Positions 1 to 5,860 of a stretch of DNA of 6,893 nucleotides are shown piece after piece (positions within the stretch are counted from its first letter, which is position 1; each line of letters begins with the position of its first letter). Under the pieces are notes generated by a model that saw only the letters and a list, made by a program, of their open reading frames with translations, had not been told where the DNA came from and did not search any database. The stretch comes from Porticoccaceae bacterium (GTDB taxonomy: Bacteria > Pseudomonadota > Gammaproteobacteria > Pseudomonadales > Porticoccaceae): the NCBI GenBank assembly GCA_003448675.1, contig DLXZ01000078.1, positions 773 through 7,665 of the forward strand. The letters are read 5' to 3'. The position numbers and the translations under genes are program-made.

Positions 1-86
1 GCGGCTACAAGCAGTCCGGCAATGGCCGGGAGCATGGCCCCTATGCACTGGATGATTATCTGGAAATAAAATCACTACAGATGTAA
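1..86 (+). CDS. Aldehyde dehydrogenase, C-terminal end (partial)
   Basis: Only the last 27 codons are visible, in the frame starting at base 3 and ending at TAA 84-86. The peptide begins GYKQSGNGREHG and continues through DDYLEIKSLQM. This matches the C-terminal signature of NAD(P)-dependent aldehyde dehydrogenases, where a GGYKQSGNGRE-type segment is followed by a short oligomerisation strand ending in LEIK or LEVK. The family oxidises aldehydes to carboxylates. The catalytic Cys and Glu lie outside the window, so substrate class cannot be judged. The gene points the same way as the membrane-protein genes that start 176 bp downstream, but a common transcript is not shown. The short length of the visible piece is the main uncertainty; the motif itself is very characteristic. 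Confidence 0.85.
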   Translation, partial: GYKQSGNGREHGPYALDDYLEIKSLQM

Positions 87-98
87 GCCCTTACTCGC

Positions 99-116
99 TG
101 TCAGTGCTAGCTGACA
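99..116. other. Small dyad (possible hairpin) after the aldehyde dehydrogenase
   Basis: TGTCAG (99-104) and CTGACA (111-116) form a perfect 6-bp inverted repeat around a 6-base loop, 12 bases after the aldehyde dehydrogenase stop. No T-run follows, so it is not a standard intrinsic terminator. It could be a weak mRNA 3'-end structure, an operator half-site pair, or chance. Confidence 0.25.
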
Positions 117-124
117 AGCCACCC

Positions 125-136
125 CAACCTTGGTTG
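125..136. promoter_or_regulatory. Short palindromic dyad in the intergenic gap
   Basis: CAACC (125-129) and GGTTG (132-136) are inverted around two bases. The loop is too short for a hairpin, so if it is functional it would be a DNA-binding dyad. It lies upstream of the weak promoter candidate for the membrane-gene group. Five-bp arms occur often by chance. Confidence 0.15.
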
Positions 137-168
137 ACCCTGTTATGGAGAAAGACCGGGCGCAGGTT

Positions 169-196
169 TTTAGTTAAACGGCTCAGTGGATAAAAT
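169..196 (+). promoter_or_regulatory. Weak sigma-70-like promoter candidate for the membrane-gene group
   Basis: TAAAAT at 191-196 matches the -10 consensus at five of six positions. The best -35 at a 16-base spacing is TTTAGT (169-174), which is poor. It would give a leader of about 60 bases before the ATG at 263. This is the most promoter-like stretch in the 176-bp gap, but the weak -35 means it would probably need an activator or may not be real. Confidence 0.25.
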
Positions 197-262
197 GTAT
201 GGGCGATGCGAACCAGCCGATGCTTTGAACAAGCGAAAAAATAAAAACGTTTGGGGTTCATC

Positions 263-955
263 ATGAACATAAGATCGCAATTGCTTTGCGCCTGGTGTGG
301 TGTGGTTTTTCTGGTGCTATTTACCATCGGTTGGGTGCTGCTTGCCCGTTTCCTGCCGCCGCCATCGCCGAGTCTGGGCGCTGAAGAGGTCGCGGCTATT
401 TACCAGCAGAACACTGGCGCCATTCGCTTCGGTTTGATGCTGGCCATGATTGCCGGAGGGCTGACCGCGCCCTGGGTGGCGGTGATTGCCAATCAAATGC
501 GTCGCATTGAGGGCAACTCGCCAGTTCTGACCTATACCATGTTGGTGGCCGGGGCGGTGGGCGTGGTAATTCTGGTCCTGCCTACCATGACCTGGACCGT
601 CGCCGCCTTTCGCCCGGAACGGGCGCCGGAATTAATCCTTCTGCTCAACGATTTCGGCTGGCTGTTGTTTGTGATGACGTTTTCACCGTTTTTTGTTCAG
701 AACATGGCCATCGGTCTGGCGATATTTTCTGATTTCGCCAGCGAGCCGGTTTTCCCTCGCTGGCTGGGTTATTTCAATATCTGGGTAGCCATCCTTTTTG
801 TTCCCGGTGGCCTGATTACCTTTTTCAAGACCGGCCCCTTTGCCTGGGATGGCATTCTCGCTTTCTGGTTACCCCTGGTGATTTTCTTCGCCTGGTTCCT
901 GGTGATGTTCGTGGTGTTGCTGCAAACCATTCGCCGGCAGGCGAACGGGATTTAG
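263..955 (+). CDS. Six-helix integral membrane protein of unknown function
   Basis: The protein has 230 residues and I do not recognise a named family. Hydrophobic segments lie at about residues 8-29, 56-76, 90-112, 130-153, 168-188 and 198-222, so six inner-membrane helices are likely. Charged loops include QMRRIEG (78-84) and FRPERAPE (116-123). Aromatic, Pro and Gly-rich stretches such as FPRWLGYFN (164-172) and FKTGPFAWDG (188-197) look like conserved family motifs. No signal peptide, haem-ligand pattern or catalytic motif is evident. I chose the ATG at 263, with GGGG six bases upstream, over an in-frame TTG at 251 that lacks a ribosome binding site. The stop is only 6 bases from the GTG of the subunit III-like gene, and its last bases form part of that gene's ribosome binding site, so the two are probably co-translated. 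An accessory role for an oxidase-like membrane complex is inference from position. Confidence 0.85.
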   Translation: MNIRSQLLCAWCGVVFLVLFTIGWVLLARFLPPPSPSLGAEEVAAIYQQNTGAIRFGLMLAMIAGGLTAPWVAVIANQMRRIEGNSPVLTYTMLVAGAVGVVILVLPTMTWTVAAFRPERAPELILLLNDFGWLLFVMTFSPFFVQNMAIGLAIFSDFASEPVFPRWLGYFNIWVAILFVPGGLITFFKTGPFAWDGILAFWLPLVIFFAWFLVMFVVLLQTIRRQANGI

Positions 956-961
956 GGAGTC

Positions 962-1528
962 GTGTCGCGGAGTAAAAACCATGTTCCCGGTGAAGTGGGC
1001 ATCTGGATATTTATCCTGGGCGATATGGTTATCTTTGGCCTGTTTTTTTTGGTCTATGTCTATTACCGGGGTTTGGATATCGAGCTTTACCGCCAGTCCC
1101 AGCTCCAGTTGAACCAGCATTATGGTGCGCTGAATACACTGCTGTTATTGGCCAGTTCCTGGTTTGTGGTCATGGGGGTGGAAAAAGCCCGTCAGGGTCT
1201 GGGCCAGAAAGCCGCGCCTTTTTTTGCCTCAGCGCTGGCCTGTGGCCTCGGTTTCAGCGCGGTCAAAGTGGTGGAATACGGAGAAAAACTGGCGGCGGAT
1301 ATCACCATCACCAGCAATGATTTTTTCATGTATTACTATATTTTCACCGGCCTGCACTTTTTGCATGTGGTGATCGGCATGGGTGTGCTGACTTTTATGA
1401 TTCTAAAAACCCGCGCCAAACATTTTCAGTCAAACGATATGATTATGGTGGAAAGCGGCGCCAGCTTCTGGCATCTGGTGGATCTGCTGTGGATTGTTCT
1501 GTTTCCATTGCTCTATTTAATGCCCTAA
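962..1528 (+). CDS. Cytochrome c oxidase subunit III / NorE-family membrane protein
   Basis: The 188-residue protein is a short, five-helix member of the haem-copper oxidase subunit III family, the size class of NorE. Helices lie at about 13-33, 55-76, 86-106, 122-146 and 166-186. Recognisable motifs are PGEVGIWIFILGD (9-21) at the start of helix 1, KVVEYGEKL (102-110) with the conserved acidic residue E105, TGLHFLHVVIG (129-139) with H132 and H135, and SFWHLVDLLWI (168-178). Subunit III supports the catalytic core of cytochrome and quinol oxidases; NorE is an accessory of nitric oxide reductase. No catalytic subunit I or NorB is in the window. The start is GTG at 962, with AGGGAG (954-959) overlapping the upstream stop. 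The spacing is short, but the N-terminal motif fits the family and no better in-frame start exists. The family is clear; the complex it serves is not. Confidence 0.9.
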   Translation: MSRSKNHVPGEVGIWIFILGDMVIFGLFFLVYVYYRGLDIELYRQSQLQLNQHYGALNTLLLLASSWFVVMGVEKARQGLGQKAAPFFASALACGLGFSAVKVVEYGEKLAADITITSNDFFMYYYIFTGLHFLHVVIGMGVLTFMILKTRAKHFQSNDMIMVESGASFWHLVDLLWIVLFPLLYLMP

Positions 1529-1571
1529 GCAAACAGGGACTGGCTAATTGGAATTAAGGGGAGACCCGGTT

Positions 1572-1859
1572 ATGGACTGCAGTTTACTTAAACATCCGGC
1601 TACACTGATCTGGGCGCTATTGATGCTGGCCACGGCCCTGTCCTGGGGGCTGGGCGCCGATAGCGCATCAAGCGGCAACGGGGTTATGGGCCTTACCGCC
1701 CTGTTGATGGCGATCGCCTTTATCAAAGTCCGCTTTGTTATTCAGTATTTTATGGAGGTTCGCCATGCGCCGCTGGCCCTGCGGCTGGTCTGTGATGGCT
1801 GGGCGGTGTTGGTTTGTGGGGCGATTCTGGTGCTGGTCTGGATGAGTCCCGCCGCCTAG
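1572..1859 (+). CDS. Cytochrome c oxidase subunit IV / NorF-family small membrane protein
   Basis: The 95-residue protein has three hydrophobic segments at about 10-27, 38-58 and 73-91. The second runs into the signature IKVRFVIQYFMEVRHAP (51-67), followed by LALRLVCDGW, which is typical of the prokaryotic subunit IV (COX4_pro) and NorF proteins. These small subunits accompany subunit III or NorE in oxidase and nitric oxide reductase operons. I chose the ATG at 1572 because AAGGGGAG (1556-1563) sits eight bases upstream; an in-frame TTG at 1548 lies before this site and would waste it. The gene follows the subunit III-like gene by 43 bp in the same direction, so the pair is probably expressed together. 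No metal or haem ligands are expected or seen. Confidence 0.85.
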   Translation: MDCSLLKHPATLIWALLMLATALSWGLGADSASSGNGVMGLTALLMAIAFIKVRFVIQYFMEVRHAPLALRLVCDGWAVLVCGAILVLVWMSPAA

Positions 1860-1895
1860 TCTCTACAAGAAAAATTAAAAATAATAAGGAAAAAT

Positions 1896-2711
1896 ATGTC
1901 CGGCTTAAAAGATTTTCTCAGCGCCATACCCATCGGTGAAAGCAGAAGTCCCCGCCGCGGCGAGCATAGGGTGCGTGCACTTGTTTTCGACACCTACGGC
2001 ACGGTCTGTGATTTTTATGGTCCCATGACCCGCCAGTTTGAGCGTTTTGCCCGTGAGCGCGGGGAGGAATGCGACGCCCATGTCATGACCGTTGCCTGGC
2101 GCACCGCCTATGCCATGAGCTGTTTTCAGCAGGCAGCGACGGAATCCGAGTTTTCGCCGCTGCGACAAATACAGCGGGCTAACCTCGAAAAGGTGATGAA
2201 CGAGCACTACCCCGCCCCGGTGAGCCCCGAAGAGTTGAATCAACTCACCACCGTTTGGGATCGTCTCGATCCGTGGCCGGATACGGTGGAGGGCCTGCAC
2301 CGGCTCAAGGGCCAGGCCATTATCGCGCCGGTGTCCAACGGAAATTACATCGACATGGTCAATCTGGCCCGCTACGCTGGCTTGCCCTGGGATATTATCC
2401 TCGGCTCATCCGTGGCCGGAATGTACAAGCCCCATCCCGATGCCTATCTCAAATCCATCGCCGCCCTGAACTTGCCGCCGGAAGAAGTCTGTATGGTCGC
2501 CGCCCACCAGGCGGAGTTGCCCTACGCTGCCGGCCACGGCATGCAGACGGCGTTTATTATGCGTCCCGACGAGTTTGGCGGTATCACCAAGCCCCGCGAT
2601 CCCGAACCCGGCAAGCCCTATTTGGATGCTGCGGAGATCTACCCGGAAGGGGACTGGACTTATATTACCGACAGTTTCATCGATCTGGCCGAGCAGATTC
2701 GGCAAAGTTGA
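1896..2711 (+). CDS. HAD-superfamily hydrolase, type II haloacid dehalogenase-like
   Basis: The 271-residue cytosolic protein has a 22-24-residue N-terminal extension before motif I, FDTYGT (31-36), with nucleophile D32. W68-R69 fits the family arginine that holds the substrate carboxylate. Motif II is SNG (147-149), motif III is K178 in GMYKPHPDAY with Y184 six residues later, and motif IV is VAAHQAEL (201-208). The D, T, R, S, K and Y spacing matches 2-haloacid dehalogenases, which release halide from short 2-haloacids through an aspartyl ester. Motif IV differs: the usual Ser, Asn and Asp appear as Ala, His and Glu, so dehalogenation is not assured and another ester or phosphate substrate is possible. 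ATG 1896 has AAGGA (1886-1890) five bases upstream. The 36-bp A/T-rich gap after the subunit IV gene shows no clear promoter, so read-through is likely. Superfamily assignment is firm; substrate is uncertain. Confidence 0.88.
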   Translation: MSGLKDFLSAIPIGESRSPRRGEHRVRALVFDTYGTVCDFYGPMTRQFERFARERGEECDAHVMTVAWRTAYAMSCFQQAATESEFSPLRQIQRANLEKVMNEHYPAPVSPEELNQLTTVWDRLDPWPDTVEGLHRLKGQAIIAPVSNGNYIDMVNLARYAGLPWDIILGSSVAGMYKPHPDAYLKSIAALNLPPEEVCMVAAHQAELPYAAGHGMQTAFIMRPDEFGGITKPRDPEPGKPYLDAAEIYPEGDWTYITDSFIDLAEQIRQS

Positions 2712-2806
2712 TTTTTTCACCCGCCTGATTGATTTCACGCACTGGCCAAAACACCAGAAATAAACTACCAATACCCCGATGGCACTAAAAACGGGTGAAT
2801 AGCGTT

Positions 2807-2824
2807 TATGATCCTAACAAAAGG
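2807..2824 (+). promoter_or_regulatory. Promoter -10 candidate and ribosome binding site for the PRPP module
   Basis: TATGAT (2807-2812) is a good -10 match in the 124-bp gap after the HAD gene. No convincing -35 lies 15-18 bases upstream (best is ACTAAA). A start near 2819 would give a leader of about 17 bases holding AAAAGG (2819-2824), 11 bases before the GTG at 2836. This is plausible as the start of a new transcription unit but rests on one hexamer. Confidence 0.3.
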
Positions 2825-2835
2825 TTACGCTTGCA

Positions 2836-3495
2836 GTGCTGCCCTTAACTGATCGCACTGAGGGGGGGCGGGAACTGGCCGAGGCGCTGGTTCATTATCG
2901 CGGACAGGAAAAGGTATTAATACTGGCGCTACCGCGGGGCGGTGTACCGGTGGCCTACGAAATCGCCGCTGTTTTGCATGCCCCGCTCGATCTGGTGCTG
3001 GTGCGTAAACTGGGCGCGCCGGGTCAGCGGGAGTTGGCCATGGGCGCCATCGCCAGCGGCGGCATCCGGGTACTCAATCACGATTTGATCAGAACCCTCA
3101 GCGTCACGGAGCGTGATATCGAACGCGTCGCCGAACAGGAACAGCGGGAGCTGGAGCGGCGGGAGGCCGCCTATCGAGGTGATCGTCCTCGACCGGTGAT
3201 TGGCGACCGCACGGTGATTCTAGTGGATGATGGCGTGGCCACCGGCGCGACCATGCGTGCCGCCATCGCTTCCCTGCGGCAGCAGAACCCAGCGCGCATC
3301 GTCATCGCGTTGCCGCTGGCGTCGGCCAGCACGGTGGCCACACTGGCGCGGGAAGCCGATGAAGTTATCTGCCTGCATTCCCCGGAGCCCTTTGTCGCCA
3401 TTGGTCGCTGGTACCAGGATTTCGGGCAGGTATCCGATCAGGAAGTACAGGCTCTGTTAACCAGGGCTTGGGAAAACCATACGGGCCGGTGCTAG
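2836..3495 (+). CDS. Phosphoribosyltransferase family protein (COG1926 type)
   Basis: The 219-residue cytosolic protein has a type I phosphoribosyltransferase fold. DRTEGGRELAEAL (6-18) opens the domain, ALPRGGVPVAYE (31-42) gives the first nucleotide-binding loop, and VRKLGAPGQRELAMGAI (56-72) is typical of this subgroup. The PRPP-binding motif is VILVDDGVATGAT (127-139) with D131-D132. The end, GRWYQDFGQVSDQEVQALL (190-208), is also typical. The family is expected to move phosphoribose between PRPP and a base, but the base is not known for this subgroup. The start is GTG at 2836 with AAAAGG 11 bases upstream; an in-frame TAA lies at 2815-2817 and no ATG intervenes. Relatives are often fused to, or followed by, an alpha/beta-hydrolase. 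Here only a hydrolase remnant follows in the same frame, and a PRPP synthase comes next, suggesting a small PRPP-using unit. Confidence 0.88.
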   Translation: MLPLTDRTEGGRELAEALVHYRGQEKVLILALPRGGVPVAYEIAAVLHAPLDLVLVRKLGAPGQRELAMGAIASGGIRVLNHDLIRTLSVTERDIERVAEQEQRELERREAAYRGDRPRPVIGDRTVILVDDGVATGATMRAAIASLRQQNPARIVIALPLASASTVATLAREADEVICLHSPEPFVAIGRWYQDFGQVSDQEVQALLTRAWENHTGRC

Positions 3496-3507
3496 CCGTA
3501 TCACTAG

Positions 3508-3747
3508 CCAATGTTAAGGAGAGGGTATGGCGCGCCGACACTATTGATTGTCGGCGGACAGGATCAGCAGGTCATCACCCTTAACCAGGAAGCCGCGGCG
3601 TGCCTGCAGGCGGAGCATCGCCTGGAGATCGTCCCCGACGCCACGCACTTGTTCGAGGAACCGGGGACGCTGGAAGCGGTGGCGGAACTGGCGCGCAAAT
3701 GGTTTCAGCGCTATTTGCGTGTTCATGACCATGCGTCTCAACAGTAG
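3508..3747 (+). pseudogene. Remnant of an alpha/beta-hydrolase (dienelactone-hydrolase-like), C-terminal part only
   Basis: An open frame (ATG at 3511, 78 codons, TAG 3745-3747) encodes APTLLIVGGQDQQV (8-21), then RLEIVPDATHLFEEPGTLEA (37-56) and ARKWFQRYL. This is the C-terminal third of hydrolases found beside or fused to COG1926 phosphoribosyltransferases: the strand carrying the triad Asp (D18) and the loop with the triad His (H46). The nucleophile elbow and about 150 residues before it are absent, so an active hydrolase cannot be made. The frame equals that of the upstream phosphoribosyltransferase, with two in-frame TAG codons between (3493-3495 and 3505-3507). The ATG at 3511 has no ribosome binding site. 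A strong one (3516-3525) points to ATG 3527 in another frame, which ends after six codons. I read this as deletion decay; a repurposed small protein is less likely but not excluded. Confidence 0.75.
3516..3547 (+). other. Strong ribosome binding site and ATG opening a six-codon frame
   Basis: AAGGAGAGGG (3516-3525) is the strongest ribosome binding site in the window and lies just before ATG 3527. The frame it opens reads MARRHY and ends at TGA 3545-3547, inside the hydrolase remnant but out of frame with it. This could be the original start of a separate hydrolase gene joined out of frame to its own C-terminal part by a deletion. A translated leader peptide for the downstream PRPP synthase, 230 bp away, is a weaker alternative. 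Confidence 0.5.
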
Positions 3748-3777
3748 CTGTTCGCCAGGCGACGACGGGAAAAAATC

Positions 3778-4758
3778 ATGGAGTTGAAAGTTTTTGCCCT
3801 CAATACCAGTCGTGAATTCGCTGAACCCATTGCTCGGGCGCTGGGGACGGAGCTGGCGGATCACGAGGAGCGGGAGTTCGAGGACGGTGAACATAAATCC
3901 CGGCCTCTGGAAAACGTACGCGGCCGGGATGTTTTTGTCATTCAGTCTCTGTACGGGGAGTCAGAACAGAGCGTTAACGACAAACTCGTCCGCCTGTTGT
4001 TTTTCCTCGGCGCGCTGCGCGATGCTTCCGCCGGCAGGCTTAGCGCAGTCATTCCCTACCTCTGTTACGCGCGCAAGGATCGGAAAAGCAAACCCCGCGA
4101 TCCGGTCTCCAGCCGCTACCTGGCCACGCTGCTGGAGGCAGTGGGGGCCGACCGGGTGATCACCCTGGATGTGCACAATCTCGCTGCTTATCAAAACGCC
4201 TTTCGAATACCGGCGGATCATCTGGAGGCGGCGGGCTTGTTTGTCGATTATTTTGCGGCACTGGCTGGCGACGACGCGCTGACAGTGGTGTCACCGGATG
4301 TTGGCGGCGTCAAACGGGCCGAGGCCTTTCGGCAGGCGCTGGAAGTGCGTTTGGGACGAGCAGTGACCATGGCCTTTGTGGAAAAATATCGCAGTTCCGG
4401 CGTGGTTTCGGGCGGCACCCTGGTGGGCGAGGTGGCGGGTCGGCGGGCGATTATCATCGATGACTTGATCAGCAGCGGCTCGACGATTATCAGAGCGGCC
4501 CGGGCCTGTCGCGATCATGGCGCCGTGGGTGTCCATGCCGCGGCGACCCACGGCGCCTTTGCCCACGCGGCCGATCAGGTGCTGGCTGATTCCCTGGTGG
4601 ATTCAGTGGTGATCACCGATACCATTCCGGCAACGCAGCGCCTGAGTTCCCCGGTCGTGCTCGAAAAACTGACGTGTCTGTCGACGGTAGCGCTCTTTGC
4701 GCAGGCCATTGAGCGTATTCACAACGGTGGGTCGTTGGTCGACTTGCTGGAAATATAG
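3778..4758 (+). CDS. Ribose-phosphate pyrophosphokinase (PRPP synthase), divergent form
   Basis: The 326-residue protein makes PRPP from ribose 5-phosphate and ATP in the cytosol. FEDGE (34-38) and [13 protein letters not shown] (45-57) are the N-terminal landmarks. [12 protein letters not shown] (92-103) carries the ATP-site R99, and DVHN (131-134) holds the conserved catalytic-site His, H133. [10 protein letters not shown] (172-181) precedes the flexible loop VEKYRSSG (201-208), with K203 and R205 matching the catalytic Lys and Arg pair. [13 protein letters not shown] (225-237) is the ribose-phosphate loop. Length is near the usual 310-320. Several motifs depart from housekeeping enzymes, for example SSGST instead of DTGGT and an altered segment after DVH, so this is probably a second, specialised PRPP synthase; I withhold the prs symbol. 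ATG 3778 has GGGA seven bases upstream. It follows the hydrolase remnant by 30 bp and probably shares the phosphoribosyltransferase transcript. Confidence 0.9.
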   Translation: MELKVFALNTSREFAEPIARALGTELADHEEREFEDGEHKSRPLENVRGRDVFVIQSLYGESEQSVNDKLVRLLFFLGALRDASAGRLSAVIPYLCYARKDRKSKPRDPVSSRYLATLLEAVGADRVITLDVHNLAAYQNAFRIPADHLEAAGLFVDYFAALAGDDALTVVSPDVGGVKRAEAFRQALEVRLGRAVTMAFVEKYRSSGVVSGGTLVGEVAGRRAIIIDDLISSGSTIIRAARACRDHGAVGVHAAATHGAFAHAADQVLADSLVDSVVITDTIPATQRLSSPVVLEKLTCLSTVALFAQAIERIHNGGSLVDLLEI

Positions 4759-4776
4759 GCCAGTAACTGAATCCCG

Positions 4777-5799
4777 CTAACCGAGGTGGAGCGCTTGCTG
4801 GTAGTTTTCGGCGAGCGCCAGATAAGCCCTGGCCCGTCGAAGCCAGTGGGGGTGAACCTCCACTGGATGGTCCCTGATATGCAGAGCGGCTAGCCTGGCT
4901 CTGACGATGGCCCGCAGCAACTTGTAGAAGGCGATTAATACCTCCTCTGGCCGATCCCCCGTTTCCCGCCCATAAGTATCGAATACCAGTTCGCCGATAA
5001 AGCCAGCGCCGAGCAGTTCACACTCCATGGCCAGGAAAGCCAGTTCATCGGCGGCGTCCCTGATGCGCAGGGCGCGATTAAACTCCAGACAGTCGATGAT
5101 CACCGGCTCCGCCAACAGACAGACGTGTTCGGGACGCAAATCCCCATGACCCTCGACGATATACCCCTTTGCCACTCTCTCATCAAAAAGCGCCGGATGT
5201 TTGCCGAGAAAGTCGAACTGAGCGTTTTCCAGGTTTTGTAACAGCGGTTTGGGCAGGTTTAAGTCGGGCTCCGACAGCACTGTGAAATTGCTCGTTACCT
5301 CGTCGCTGAGTTTCTGGCGATAGCTTTCAGGAGACAGTACCAGCAGTTTCGCAGATCGATAAAATTCCGCCAGGCGTTTGGTGAACCGCCGGACATCGTT
5401 TTCCGTGACCGTGCCCCGCGCTATGGCGTTGTCCAGCATCAAAGCATCCGGCAGGCGACGCATCTTTTCCAGCCATTCGACCGTTTCTGTCCCGGCTTGC
5501 GCATCACCTTCCAGTAGCAGTTGGCCGCTGCTATCCATAACCAGTGGCACCACGTCCAGATAGACGGATGCCGCCAGCCGCCGGTTCAGCCCCAGGGATT
5601 GCTCGCAAAAATACTTGCGCGCCGACAGTGTCCGGAAATCGACAAAGGGCAGGGCGATGGGTTTTTTCATTTTGTAGACAAAATCCCCGACCAGAAAAAC
5701 CCAGGACATATGGGTCTCAACCACCTCAACCTTCGCCGCCGGAAAAGGGTAGTTATCGCTGCGACTCAGGTGGGCGACTTTGGTATCGATGTCAGTCAC
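4777..5799 (-). CDS. Aminoglycoside-phosphotransferase-like kinase (COG2187 type)
   Basis: From GTG at 5799 the protein has 340 residues. VVETHMSWVFLVGDFVYKMK (26-45) contains the likely ATP-site lysine K43, followed by KKPIALPFVDFRTL (45-58) and SLGLNRRLAASVYLDVVPL (68-86). The catalytic loop is EGHGDLRPEH (216-225) with D220, and the metal-binding segment is IIDCLEFN (234-241) with D236. These are marks of the APH/choline-kinase fold, so ATP-dependent phosphorylation of a small molecule is likely; nothing shows that it acts on an antibiotic. Many relatives carry a second P-loop kinase domain, absent here. The frame is open upstream to ATG 5970, but that would overlap ftsH by 110 bp and the extra residues do not resemble the family, so I prefer GTG 5799, although no clear ribosome binding site precedes it. 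It lies 61 bp after the FtsH stop, probably in one transcript. Confidence 0.82.
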   Translation of the reverse strand: MTDIDTKVAHLSRSDNYPFPAAKVEVVETHMSWVFLVGDFVYKMKKPIALPFVDFRTLSARKYFCEQSLGLNRRLAASVYLDVVPLVMDSSGQLLLEGDAQAGTETVEWLEKMRRLPDALMLDNAIARGTVTENDVRRFTKRLAEFYRSAKLLVLSPESYRQKLSDEVTSNFTVLSEPDLNLPKPLLQNLENAQFDFLGKHPALFDERVAKGYIVEGHGDLRPEHVCLLAEPVIIDCLEFNRALRIRDAADELAFLAMECELLGAGFIGELVFDTYGRETGDRPEEVLIAFYKLLRAIVRARLAALHIRDHPVEVHPHWLRRARAYLALAENYQQALHLG

Positions 5800-5860
5800 G
5801 GGCGGACAAGAGCATTCGGGTACAGGTAACAGGCATTTGGGATGGATTTCGACAAACCGT

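Noticed and set aside
134..162. TTGACC at 134-139 as a -35 element for the membrane genes.
   Set aside because: The position 17 bases downstream reads CGGGCG, so no -10 accompanies it.
1905..2300. 131-codon minus-strand frame inside the HAD gene.
   Set aside because: It is fully antisense to a gene with intact HAD motifs and shows no recognisable protein features.
2688..2717. Possible intrinsic terminator at the end of the HAD gene: GCCGA/TCGGC hairpin (2688-2703) and T6 run (2712-2717).
   Set aside because: The stem is only 5 bp, lies inside the coding end, and the T-run begins eight bases after the stem rather than directly behind it.
2716..2799. Inverted repeat TTCACCCG (2716-2723) and CGGGTGAA (2792-2799) in the gap before the phosphoribosyltransferase.
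   Set aside because: The arms are 8 bp with a 68-base separation and do not extend further; this can arise by chance and matches no operator I know.
3548..3787. 79-codon + strand frame across the hydrolase remnant, running past the PRPP synthase start.
   Set aside because: It is Arg/Ser-rich, typical of an out-of-frame reading of GC-rich coding DNA; the remnant frame carries clear hydrolase motifs.
4777..5799. Reading the kinase as an aminoglycoside resistance gene.
   Set aside because: It has the general APH fold, but its motifs match the COG2187 group of unknown substrate, not known drug-modifying enzymes.
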